Source: Gemmatimonadota bacterium
GTDB taxonomy: Bacteria > Gemmatimonadota > Gemmatimonadetes > Gemmatimonadales > GWC2-71-9
Length of the DNA stretch: 9,800 nucleotides
Assembly: GCA_003221075.1 (NCBI GenBank)
Contig: QHUF01000005.1
Coordinates: 1 to 9,800 of the forward strand
Reading direction: 5' to 3'
The first letter of the stretch is position 1. Each line of letters begins with the position of its first letter. Positions 1-5,799 of this stretch are shown piece by piece. The translations under genes and the position numbers were made by a program. The notes beneath the pieces were generated by a model that saw nothing but the letters and a program-made list of their open reading frames with translations, made no database searches and had not been told where the DNA came from.

Positions 1-1
1 T

Positions 2-64
2 GTGGCCGTCGATCTCTCCCCTTATGACCTCACCCGCGGGCGAATCACCTACCGGTACAAATAG
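2..64 (+). CDS. infA: Translation initiation factor IF-1, 3' end only
   Basis: The window opens inside this gene. Twenty codons precede the TAG stop and read VAVDLSPYDLTRGRITYRYK. This matches the invariant C-terminal end of IF-1 (family pattern SPYDLTRGRITYR followed by F/Y and K). IF-1 is the roughly 72-residue OB-fold protein that occupies the ribosomal A site during initiation. Only the last beta-strand and tail are visible; the start and promoter lie outside the window. The next gene (lepB) is convergent, so infA is not followed by rpmJ or rpsM on this side. The identification rests on a short but very characteristic motif. Confidence 0.9.
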   Translation: MAVDLSPYDLTRGRITYRYK

Positions 65-65
65 A

Positions 66-101
66 CACAGACGCCACAGACGCAGCAGACGCAGCAGGTC
101 G
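66..101. repeat. Short 9-bp tandem repeat between infA and lepB
   Basis: Two exact CACAGACGC units (66-74, 75-83) are followed by a diverged copy AGCAGACGC (84-92) and a partial one AGCAGGTCG (93-101). The repeat fills almost the whole 38-base gap between two convergent genes. I see no hairpin there that would serve as a terminator, so none is annotated. Function unknown. Confidence 0.6.
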
Positions 102-102
102 T

Positions 103-795
103 CTAATCCGGATGGCGAAAGAGCCTGTTCCAGCGAATGCGGAACGGCTGCGATGCCACGCTCATGTAGATGAACAACGGGCGTCCCCGGATGTGGTCGC
201 GCGGCAGGAATCCCCAAAAGCGGCTGTCGTAGGACTCATCGCGGTTGTCGCCCATCACCCAATAGTGCTGCGGGGGGATGACGATCGGCCCCCAGTCGTG
301 CGTCGTCGGATGATAGTGGCCCGGATCCCGGCCGACATACTGCGGCAGCTGCAATGCTCTGATCAGCTGCAGACGGAAGGGAGGCTGGGTGTCTGGGATC
401 GCGGCGGTGTGCAGCGCATAGGGCTCGTCCAGACGCTGCCCGTTGCGGATGATGGTGTCGTGGACCATCTGGAGCGTGTCGCCCGGCGCCCCGATCACCC
501 GCTTCACGATGTTGAGATCCGGTGTCGAGTCTTCCACCGAGCGAAACACGACCACGTCGTCCCGCTTGGGCGTGGCGAACGCCGGCAGCCGGCAACAGTG
601 GATACCGGTCAGCGGAATCTCGAGCTCACCGCCGAACACCGCTTTGTTGACGAACAGGAAATCCCCGACGAGCAGGGTGTTTTCCATGCTCGCCGAGGGA
701 ATGCGGAAGGCTTCGACGAGATACGACCGCAGTACGATCCAGATCAGGAGCGCCGTGCCGATTGCCTTCAGCCACGCGATCGCCTCGTCCTTGGC
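103..795 (-). CDS. lepB: Signal peptidase I; start codon not identifiable
   Basis: Type I signal peptidase, the membrane-bound serine protease that removes signal peptides from exported proteins outside the cytoplasmic membrane. Numbering from the codon at 795: one N-terminal membrane segment at about 8-27 (WLKAIGTALLIWIVLRSYLV). The catalytic Ser36 lies in FRIPSASMENTLLVGD. The Lys of the Ser/Lys dyad lies in NIVKRVIGAPGD. Box E is GDNRDESYDSRFWGFLP. At about 230 residues with one membrane anchor it resembles the shorter, Bacillus-type enzymes. The only ATG in frame (687) is the Met just after the catalytic Ser, so starting there would remove both the anchor and the nucleophile. The frame is open up to a TGA at 874-876 but contains no ATG, GTG or TTG above 687. 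The end given here is simply where lepB-like sequence can still be followed. The region overlaps the 3' end of the upstream TolB-like gene in another frame. The product is certain; the 5' end is not. Confidence 0.9.
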   Translation of the reverse strand, partial: AKDEAIAWLKAIGTALLIWIVLRSYLVEAFRIPSASMENTLLVGDFLFVNKAVFGGELEIPLTGIHCCRLPAFATPKRDDVVVFRSVEDSTPDLNIVKRVIGAPGDTLQMVHDTIIRNGQRLDEPYALHTAAIPDTQPPFRLQLIRALQLPQYVGRDPGHYHPTTHDWGPIVIPPQHYWVMGDNRDESYDSRFWGFLPRDHIRGRPLFIYMSVASQPFRIRWNRLFRHPD

Positions 796-1763
796 CCCTG
801 AACCTTCCCGTGGCGATTCGACGCCCAGACGAGCTGGTGCCCGTCGGGCGAGAACATCGGGAACGCATCGAACTCAGTGTTCGTCGTGATCTGCTCGAGG
901 TGCGAGCCGTCGGCATTCACGAGATAGAGATCGAAGTTTCGCGACCGCGGATTCTTGTGGTTGGATGCGAAAATGATGCGCTTGCCGTCGGGATGGAAAT
1001 AGGGCGCGAAGTTGGCCCCGCCGAGATTGGTGACCTGGTGTTGATGCGAGCCGTCGGCGTCCATGACCCAGATTTCCATGCGCACGGGTCTCACCAGATT
1101 CTGCGCGATCAGGCCGCGGTAGTCCGAGGAATCCGCGGCGGTCTGCGGATGCCAGGCGCGATAGACGATCTCCTTGCCGTCGGGCGAAAAGAACGGGCCG
1201 CCGTCGTAGCCGAGGGTGCGCGTCAGGCGCTTCAGGTGCCGGCCATCCACACCCATCGTGTAGATGTCGAGGTCGCCATTCCGCAGCGACGTGAACACGA
1301 TCGTCTTCCCATCCGGGGAGAGCGTCCCTTCCGCATCGTACTGGGGATTGTTCGTGATGCGTCCAGCCCCCTGACCGTCCGCATTGGCGACGTAGATGTC
1401 GTAATCGTACAGCGCCCACACGTAGCCCTTGGAATAGTCGGGACGCGGCGGGCATGCCGCGCCGGCGTGTTGCGTCGTCGCGTAGAAGATTCGACGGTCG
1501 TCATCGAAGAAGTAGCCGCACGTGGTGCGGCCCGTGCCGTTGGAGACGCGATGGAGGTCCGTCCCGTCGGTATTCATCACGAACTCTTGATCGCACCCCG
1601 AGTCCGCTTGCTGCCGCTGAAAAATGATCTGATGCCCGGAGCGCGAGAAATAGGCTTCGGCGTTCTGCCCGCCGAACGTCAGCTGCCGAATGTTCTGGAG
1701 ATGCACTTCGCCCGAGTCAGCGGCGACCGTTTGCAGCAGCGCGGCCAGCAGAAGGCGTATCAT
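768..1763 (-). CDS. Secreted TolB-like beta-propeller (PD40 repeat) protein
   Basis: The product is 331 residues. A short hydrophobic N-terminus (MIRLLLAALLQTVAA) looks like a signal peptide, suggesting export. The body consists of WD40-like PD40 repeats, recognisable as TLSPDGKTIVFTS (~148-159), FFSPDGKEIVYRA (~191-203), YFHPDGKRIIFAS (~255-267) and MFSPDGHQLVWAS (~303-315). Each follows a 'D-[IL]-Y-x-M/V-[DN]-x-DG' strand. These blades form a TolB-type propeller. In Gram-negatives TolB binds Pal in the periplasm, but stand-alone proteins of this type have varied or unknown roles, so I assign only the fold. The C-terminus is odd: after ASNRHGK the usual closing strand (in homologues roughly ETN-[IV]-F-[IV]-A-[DE]-W) is absent. 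The frame instead runs into basic out-of-frame lepB sequence ending PRTRRSRG. The start is the ATG at 1763, ten bases below a plausible -10 box. Confidence 0.8.
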   Translation of the reverse strand: MIRLLLAALLQTVAADSGEVHLQNIRQLTFGGQNAEAYFSRSGHQIIFQRQQADSGCDQEFVMNTDGTDLHRVSNGTGRTTCGYFFDDDRRIFYATTQHAGAACPPRPDYSKGYVWALYDYDIYVANADGQGAGRITNNPQYDAEGTLSPDGKTIVFTSLRNGDLDIYTMGVDGRHLKRLTRTLGYDGGPFFSPDGKEIVYRAWHPQTAADSSDYRGLIAQNLVRPVRMEIWVMDADGSHQHQVTNLGGANFAPYFHPDGKRIIFASNHKNPRSRNFDLYLVNADGSHLEQITTNTEFDAFPMFSPDGHQLVWASNRHGKVQGPRTRRSRG

Positions 1764-1772
1764 GAGTCCCGC

Positions 1773-1801
1773 AAGCTAGAGTCATTCAAACCCCCAAGCA
1801 A
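1773..1801 (-). promoter_or_regulatory. Putative promoter of the TolB-like gene, probably leaderless
   Basis: Read on the minus strand, TTGCTT (1801-1796) and TAGCTT (1778-1773) are separated by exactly 17 bases. The last base of the -10 box is ten bases from the A of the ATG at 1763. Transcription would therefore begin at or within a few bases of the start codon, and no Shine-Dalgarno is present. Based on consensus matching only. Confidence 0.45.
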
Positions 1802-1804
1802 TGT

Positions 1805-1810
1805 TAGATT
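1805..1810 (+). promoter_or_regulatory. Putative -10 box for the divergent small gene
   Basis: TAGATT lies 11 bases before the ATG at 1822. It matches the TAGNTT boxes seen before the TolB-like gene and before the cysteine-rich ORF at 4143. No convincing -35 hexamer is seen (nearest TCATTC at 17-base spacing), so this is tentative. The two divergent promoters would overlap within about 40 bases. Confidence 0.3.
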
Positions 1811-1821
1811 TATCTACTCCA

Positions 1822-2142
1822 ATGAATGATCCCAAAGCGCCCCGTCCATCGCGCCTGCCGCTCATGGATCCTCTCGGCCAGATGTGTGCCGATGGGAAAG
1901 AGACGGCCGAGTTTTTGTGGCAGGTCCCAAAGGATCCGGCCGCGCGTCAGAAAATCATGAATCTGCTGATTCAGATCGGAATCGAAAGCTTGAAGCAAGG
2001 GCGCCATGAAATGCCCAGACTGGTCGAGGAGCTGAAGATCGCGGCGCAGGCGTCACCATCCCCGCAACAGGTCGAGCTGCTGGTGGATGGCTTCGATCGT
2101 CTGACCAAATTGTGGCAGGCCGCCAAATCCGGATTACTGTGA
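1822..2142 (+). CDS. Small protein of unknown function upstream of tkt
   Basis: I do not recognise this 106-residue protein. It is predicted soluble and mostly helical, with no signal peptide or membrane segment. The N-terminus is proline-rich and basic (NDPKAPRPSRLP). The rest consists of amphipathic helices (VPKDPAARQKIMNLLIQIGI, EMPRLVEELKIAAQ, PQQVELLVDGFDRLTKLWQ), which suggests a small helical bundle or adaptor. The stop codon overlaps the tkt start by four bases (GTGA), so the two are probably co-transcribed and translationally coupled. An in-frame ATG at 1801 would add seven residues. I prefer 1822 because 1801 falls within the presumed promoter and because of the -10 box at 1805. Intact codon structure and the 4-base overlap support it as real; function is not inferred. 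Confidence 0.65.
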   Translation: MNDPKAPRPSRLPLMDPLGQMCADGKETAEFLWQVPKDPAARQKIMNLLIQIGIESLKQGRHEMPRLVEELKIAAQASPSPQQVELLVDGFDRLTKLWQAAKSGLL

Positions 2143-4130
2143 CCGAGACCCCCACCGTCGCTCGCGTGGAGCTCGATCAGCTCTGCATCAACACCATCCG
2201 CACACTCGCGATGGACGGCGTACAGCAAGCCGATTCGGGACATCCTGGCACCCCGATGGCCCTGGCGCCGCTCGCGTATGTGCTGTGGCAACGGCATCTG
2301 CGATACAATCCCGCGAATCCCGAGTGGCTGGACCGCGATCGCTTCATCCTGTCGGCGGGCCATGCCTGCATGTTGCTCTACAGCGTCCTCTATCTCACGG
2401 GCTACGATCTCACGCTCGACGAGATCAAGCAGTTCCGCCAATGGGGGAGCCGCACACCGGGACACTCGGAGCACGGCGTTACGCCCGGCGTAGAAGCGAC
2501 GACGGGACCGCTCGGACAGGGGATCGGGAACGCCGTCGGCATGGCGATCGCCGAAGCGCAGCTCGCGGCTCTGTTCAATCGCCCCGGGCAGGCGATCATC
2601 GACCACTACACCTATTTCCTCGCGTCCGACGGTGACCTCATGGAGGGCGTCTCGCACGAGGCGTGCTCGCTCGCAGGTCACCTGAAGCTCGGCAAGCTGA
2701 TCGGGTTTTACGACGACAATCGCATCACGATCGATGGGTCGACCGAGCTCGCCTTGTCCGACAACACCACGAGGCGCTTCGAGTCGTACGGTTGGCACGT
2801 ACAACGGATCGCCGACGGTAACGATCTCAAGGCGATCGATACGGCTATCGCGCAGGCGAAGCGGGTGACCGAGCGGCCATCGCTCATCATCGTGCGGACG
2901 CACATCGCGTGGGGCAGCCCGCATAAGCAGGACACCGCCGAGGCGCATGGCGCGCCGCTGGGCGCGGACGAGGTGAAAGCGACGAAGCAGAACCTCGGTT
3001 GGCCTTCCCTCGAGCCGTTCTACGTTCCGGACGACGCGCTCGAGCAGTGGCGGAGCGCCAAGACCCGCGGTGCGCAGCTCGAGGCCGGCTGGAAGAAGCG
3101 GTGGGACACCTACCGCGCAGCCCATCCCGATCTAGCCGCCGAGCTGGAGCGCCGCCTCGCCGGCCGCCTGCCGGCGGGCTGGGATGCGGCATTGCCTGCC
3201 TTCGGTCCAAACGATGCGCAAGCCACGCGCGCGGCATCGGGCAAGGTGCTCAATGCGATCGCGACGAAGCTGCCGGAGTTGATGGGCGGATCAGCCGATC
3301 TGACCGGCTCGAACAACACCGAGATCAAAGGCGGCGGACCGGGGCGGAACTTCCACTACGGCGTCCGAGAGCACGCGATGGGCACGATACTGAATGGCAT
3401 CACCCTACACCGCGGGTTCATTCCGTTCGGCGGCACCTTCTTGATATTCTCCGACTATATGCGGCCGTCGATACGGCTGGCTGCGCTGACGCACCTCAAG
3501 CCGATCTACGTCTTCACACACGACTCGATCGGCCTGGGCGAAGATGGGCCGACGCATCAGCCGATCGAGCAGCTCGCCGCGCTGCGCGCGATCCCCAACA
3601 TGACCGTCATCCGGCCGTCGGATGCGACCGAGGTGGTCGAGGCGTGGCGCGCGGCGATCACACACCGCAACGGACCCGTGGCGCTGGTCCTCACTCGGCA
3701 AAAGGTCGCGGTGGTGGATCGCACGAAATACGCGCCGGCCGCGGGGCTGCAACGGGGCGGTTATGTCCTCGCCGATTCCCCAAATCCTGACATCGTCCTC
3801 ATGGCCACCGGTTCCGAAGTGGAACTCATCCTTGGCGCGTACGAAAGGTTGAAGGCCGAGGGCCGACGCCCGAGGGCGGTCTCGATGCCGTGTCTCGAGT
3901 ATTTCGCCAAGCAATCCGATGACTACCGGGCATCCGTGCTGCCGCCCCCCCCCGTGCCCCGCATCGCCGTGGAGGCGGCGGCTCCGCAGTCCTGGTATCG
4001 GTGGGTGGGGGAGAACGGCGTGATCATGGGCATCGAGCGCTTTGGCGAATCCGCGCCGTATCAGCGGATCTACAAAGAGTTCGGACTCACCGTGGATGGG
4101 ATAGTTGCCGAAGCGCGAATCCGCGCCTAG
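2139..4130 (+). CDS. tkt: Transketolase
   Basis: Thiamine-diphosphate enzyme of the non-oxidative pentose phosphate pathway. It transfers a two-carbon ketol unit between sugar phosphates such as xylulose-5-P and ribose-5-P or erythrose-4-P. With the GTG start at 2139 it has 663 residues, the same length as E. coli TktA. The N-terminal ThDP-binding domain carries SGHPGTPM (33-40), GPLGQG (123-128) and the metal/diphosphate motif SDGDLMEG (163-170). The pyrimidine-binding domain carries YGVREHAM with catalytic Glu411 and HDSIGLGEDGPTHQP (Asp469, His473). The C-terminal domain ends near FGESAPYQRIYKEFGLT. The GTG overlaps the previous gene's stop as GTGA; a second GTG at 2166 is possible, and an ATG at 2112 would extend back into the upstream gene. 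The frame is intact across a run of nine C (3945-3953). Confidence 0.98.
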   Translation: MTETPTVARVELDQLCINTIRTLAMDGVQQADSGHPGTPMALAPLAYVLWQRHLRYNPANPEWLDRDRFILSAGHACMLLYSVLYLTGYDLTLDEIKQFRQWGSRTPGHSEHGVTPGVEATTGPLGQGIGNAVGMAIAEAQLAALFNRPGQAIIDHYTYFLASDGDLMEGVSHEACSLAGHLKLGKLIGFYDDNRITIDGSTELALSDNTTRRFESYGWHVQRIADGNDLKAIDTAIAQAKRVTERPSLIIVRTHIAWGSPHKQDTAEAHGAPLGADEVKATKQNLGWPSLEPFYVPDDALEQWRSAKTRGAQLEAGWKKRWDTYRAAHPDLAAELERRLAGRLPAGWDAALPAFGPNDAQATRAASGKVLNAIATKLPELMGGSADLTGSNNTEIKGGGPGRNFHYGVREHAMGTILNGITLHRGFIPFGGTFLIFSDYMRPSIRLAALTHLKPIYVFTHDSIGLGEDGPTHQPIEQLAALRAIPNMTVIRPSDATEVVEAWRAAITHRNGPVALVLTRQKVAVVDRTKYAPAAGLQRGGYVLADSPNPDIVLMATGSEVELILGAYERLKAEGRRPRAVSMPCLEYFAKQSDDYRASVLPPPPVPRIAVEAAAPQSWYRWVGENGVIMGIERFGESAPYQRIYKEFGLTVDGIVAEARIRA

Positions 4131-4133
4131 GTT
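4105..4133 (+). promoter_or_regulatory. Putative promoter of the cysteine-rich leader ORF
   Basis: TTGCCG (4105-4110) and TAGGTT (4128-4133) are spaced by exactly 17 bases. The -10 box begins on the TAG stop codon of tkt. Its last base is ten bases before the A of the ATG at 4143, the same spacing as at the TolB-like gene, and no Shine-Dalgarno precedes that ATG. This predicts a leaderless transcript starting at or near 4140-4143. Consensus evidence only. Confidence 0.45.
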
Positions 4134-4142
4134 TCGCCAGCA

Positions 4143-4241
4143 ATGAAGCCAATCACCATGTCGATGTGTTGCCACCTCTGCTGCCCCATGTGTTGTACGG
4201 GGAGCGGACGGTCAGGCGCGTCGGCATGTGGGATGACATGA
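4143..4241 (+). CDS. Cysteine-rich leader peptide (32 codons), putative attenuator uORF
   Basis: A short ORF lies in the gap between tkt and the organosulfur operon. It encodes MKPITMSMCCHLCCPMCC followed by a Gly/Ser-rich tail with one more Cys, then TGA. Seven of 32 codons are Cys, arranged as three doublets at exact 12-base intervals (TGT TGC, TGC TGC, TGT TGT), i.e. CC-x2-CC-x2-CC. No Shine-Dalgarno is visible; an apparent promoter places the transcript start at or near the ATG. It is followed by nested hairpins, an intrinsic terminator and the operon's Shine-Dalgarno. Leaderless polycysteine ORFs acting as cysteine-responsive attenuators before sulfur genes are known in mycobacteria; that this one works alike is inference. 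Alternatives: a metal-binding (Cu/Zn) micropeptide or a chance ORF. Internal ATGs at 4158 and 4164 would keep all Cys doublets. Confidence 0.6.
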   Translation: MKPITMSMCCHLCCPMCCTGSGRSGASACGMT

Positions 4242-4260
4242 GGTAGATAAGGGCTCCCCG
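4198..4260 (+). promoter_or_regulatory. Predicted leader RNA fold: closing stem enclosing two hairpins
   Basis: CGGGGAGC (4198-4205) pairs perfectly with GCTCCCCG (4253-4260), an 8-bp closing stem. Inside are GACG/CGTC (4207-4210 with 4219-4222) and CATGT/ACATG (4225-4229 with 4236-4240), giving a three-way-junction shape. The 5' arm of the closing stem begins two bases after the last Cys doublet codon (4194-4196), so a ribosome pausing there would cover it. The uORF stop codon lies in the last inner hairpin. I could not match the fold to any riboswitch class I know. Pairing was found by eye; no free-energy calculation was made. Confidence 0.4.
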
Positions 4261-4279
4261 CACCATAGCGACGCACCAT

Positions 4280-4324
4280 GATCGGCCGCGACTCCTCGAT
4301 TCGAGTCGCGGCCGATCGCTTTTT
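4280..4324 (+). terminator. Strong intrinsic terminator in the operon leader
   Basis: GATCGGCCGCGACTC (4280-4294) and its exact reverse complement (4303-4317) form a 15-bp stem with an 8-base loop. GC and five T follow (4320-4324). The operon's Shine-Dalgarno begins at the next base (4325), so transcription of the operon must pass through this terminator. It could end tkt transcripts, act as an attenuator for the operon, or both. The 5' arm and loop contain CTCCTC (4292-4297), complementary to GAGGAG of the Shine-Dalgarno (4325-4330); that pairing would compete with the terminator stem. Confidence 0.85.
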
Positions 4325-4331
4325 GAGGAGG
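4325..4331 (+). promoter_or_regulatory. Strong Shine-Dalgarno of the FMN reductase gene
   Basis: GAGGAGG sits five bases before the GTG at 4337 and fixes that start. It is one of the few strong Shine-Dalgarno sequences in the window and abuts the terminator T-run directly. Confidence 0.75.
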
Positions 4332-4336
4332 AAACT

Positions 4337-4864
4337 GTGACGGCATCCGTTGTGGGCTTGGCCGGCAGCCCGAAGCCGGTCTCGCGCTCGCGCGCGCTGC
4401 TCGAGCTGACGCTCGCCGCGCTGGAGCGCCAGGGCGCCGGCCCTTCCCGGCTCTTCGATCTCGCCGCCCTGCCGGCCGACGCCCTGCTCGGCCGCCGCGA
4501 AGACCGCGATTTAACCGAGGCGATCCAGACCGTGCTGGATTCGGGGATCGTGGTCGTCAGCACGCCAATTTACCGCGCGACATACAGCGGGCTCCTCAAA
4601 GTGTTCTTCGATCTCCTGCCGCAAGACGCGCTGGCGCGGAAGGTCGCGATCGCGATCGCCACGGGCGGCGGGCCGGGCCATCTCCTGGCGGTCGATCACG
4701 GCCTGCGGCCGCTGCTCGCGAGTGTCGGCGCGTTGGTGGTCTCTACGGGCGTCTACGGAACCGACGCGCAGTTCCGCGCGGGAGTGCCCGAACCGGCGCT
4801 GGTCGAGCGCATCGAACGGGCGGCGCTCGAAGCGGCGTCGCTGGCCGCGGGGGTGACCACATGA
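4337..4864 (+). CDS. ssuE: NAD(P)H-dependent FMN reductase, SsuE/MsuE type
   Basis: Flavodoxin-fold reductase (175 residues) that makes FMNH2 for a partner monooxygenase in desulfonation systems. The flavin phosphate loop is GLAGSPKPVSRSR (7-19). The family signature TPIYRATYSGLLKVFFDLLP (76-95) is followed by ATGGGPGHLLAVDHGLRPLL (108-127), which aligns with E. coli SsuE ATGG..AHLLAVDYALKPVL. At the pi-helix position where SsuE has Tyr118, this protein has His121; as I recall MsuE has His there, so it may be closer to MsuE. The start is GTG with GAGGAGG five bases upstream. The stop overlaps the next gene as ATGA (4861-4864). It is the first gene of a three-gene operon ending with the likely FMNH2-using monooxygenase, which supports the role. 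The precise ssuE versus msuE name is uncertain. Confidence 0.86.
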   Translation: MTASVVGLAGSPKPVSRSRALLELTLAALERQGAGPSRLFDLAALPADALLGRREDRDLTEAIQTVLDSGIVVVSTPIYRATYSGLLKVFFDLLPQDALARKVAIAIATGGGPGHLLAVDHGLRPLLASVGALVVSTGVYGTDAQFRAGVPEPALVERIERAALEAASLAAGVTT

Positions 4865-5799
4865 TCGGGATTTACTACGAGCACCCGCACTGGTTCGGTC
4901 CGCTGTTCGCCGAGTTCGACCGCCGCGGCACGCCGTACACCCGGCTCCATGCGGAGCAGCACCGCTTCGATCCGGGCAGCGAGCCGCCCTACGATCTCGT
5001 CTTCAACCGCATGAGCCCATCCGCGTGGCAGCGGGGACACGGGCACGCGGTGTTTTATACGCATCAGTTTCTGGCGCATCTCGAGCGGCACGGCGTGCGC
5101 GTCGTCAACGGCACGCGCGCCTTCCAGGCCGAGACCTCAAAGGCGTTGCAGCTGTCCATCTTGCGCGACCTTGGTCTTCCCTACCCTCAGGCGCGCGTCA
5201 TCAATGATCCGACAGACGCGCCGGCCGCGGCCGCCGAGCTGGAGTTTCCCGTGGTCGTAAAGCCCAATGTCGGCGGCAGCGGCGCCGGAATTCTGCGCTT
5301 CGATGCGCCCGCGCAGCTCGCGGCCGCGGCGGCCACCGGCGGGCTGGAGCTTGGTCCCGACCACACGGCGTTGGTCCAGGAGTTCATTCCGTCCGAAGAA
5401 GGCCGCATCACGCGAGTCGAGGTTCTGGGCGGACGTTTCCTGTATGCGATCCGCGTCTACTCCTCGGGCGAGACATTCAACCTGTGCCCGGCAGATGTCT
5501 GCCAGACAACCGGAGGCGCGGAGCTCGTGCGGGCGGCGTGTCCGGTGGATGCACCCAAGAATGGGCTGCGGGTCGAGGGCTACGAGCCGCCGGCGCAGAT
5601 CGTAGGTGACGTGGAACGAATTGCGGCGGCGTGCGGCATCGAGGTCGGCGGGATCGAATACGCCGTCGACGAGCGCGACGGCCGTCTCTACTACTACGAC
5701 GTCAACGCGCTGTCGAACTTCGTCGCCGATGCGCCACGGGTCGTCGGATTCGACCCGTTCGCACGTCTGGCCGACTATCTGGAAAGAGAGGCCCGCTAA
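4861..5799 (+). CDS. ATP-grasp ligase, RimK-like
   Basis: A 312-residue ATP-grasp protein of the RimK/glutathione-synthetase-like group. These enzymes activate a carboxylate as an acyl-phosphate and join it to an amine or thiol. The N-terminal pre-ATP-grasp domain runs from IGIYYEHPHWF to about residue 90. The ATP-binding part follows: ETSKALQLSILRDLGLPYPQ (91-110), FPVVVKPNVGGSGAGI (129-144, Lys134), LVQEFIPSEEGRITRVEVLG (171-190), and a metal-binding end GGIEYAVDE...YYYDVNALSNF (263-287, Asp280 and Asn282). NLCPADVC (207-214) adds two Cys, possibly substrate- or metal-related. It overlaps both neighbours (ATGA upstream, TAATG downstream), so it is made with the reductase and monooxygenase. 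ATP-grasp enzymes are not part of standard ssu, msu or sfn operons; the substrate is unknown. Confidence 0.87.
   Translation: MIGIYYEHPHWFGPLFAEFDRRGTPYTRLHAEQHRFDPGSEPPYDLVFNRMSPSAWQRGHGHAVFYTHQFLAHLERHGVRVVNGTRAFQAETSKALQLSILRDLGLPYPQARVINDPTDAPAAAAELEFPVVVKPNVGGSGAGILRFDAPAQLAAAAATGGLELGPDHTALVQEFIPSEEGRITRVEVLGGRFLYAIRVYSSGETFNLCPADVCQTTGGAELVRAACPVDAPKNGLRVEGYEPPAQIVGDVERIAAACGIEVGGIEYAVDERDGRLYYYDVNALSNFVADAPRVVGFDPFARLADYLEREAR

Noticed and set aside
112..801. Plus-strand open frame of 229 codons opposite lepB
   Set aside because: It is the antisense shadow of lepB; the minus strand carries all the signal peptidase motifs and this translation resembles nothing.
762..1829. Plus-strand open frame of 355 codons opposite the TolB-like gene
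   Set aside because: Shadow of the PD40-repeat protein; repetitive R/V/I-rich translation typical of antisense GC-rich DNA.
1971..3125. Minus-strand open frame of 384 codons over tkt
   Set aside because: tkt on the other strand is full length with every catalytic motif; this frame has no recognisable domain.
3405..4175. Minus-strand open frame of 256 codons over the tkt 3' end and the leader
   Set aside because: Antisense shadow; it would also run through the Cys-rich leader with no start signal.
4221..4249. Alternative promoter TCGGCA-17-TAGATA downstream of the Cys-rich ORF
   Set aside because: Poor match to consensus; a start there would bypass the uORF but still hit the terminator. Kept only as a possibility.
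4131..4279. Known riboswitch class (TPP, FMN, SAM, guanidine, cobalamin) in the operon leader
   Set aside because: I looked for the conserved cores of these classes and found none; a peptide-leader attenuator explains the Cys codons and terminator better.
4259..4279. Direct repeat CGCACCAT (4259-4266 and 4272-4279) as a regulator binding site
   Set aside because: Two 8-bp copies 13 bases apart are suggestive but the first overlaps the closing stem arm, and no regulator gene is nearby; not enough to call an operator.
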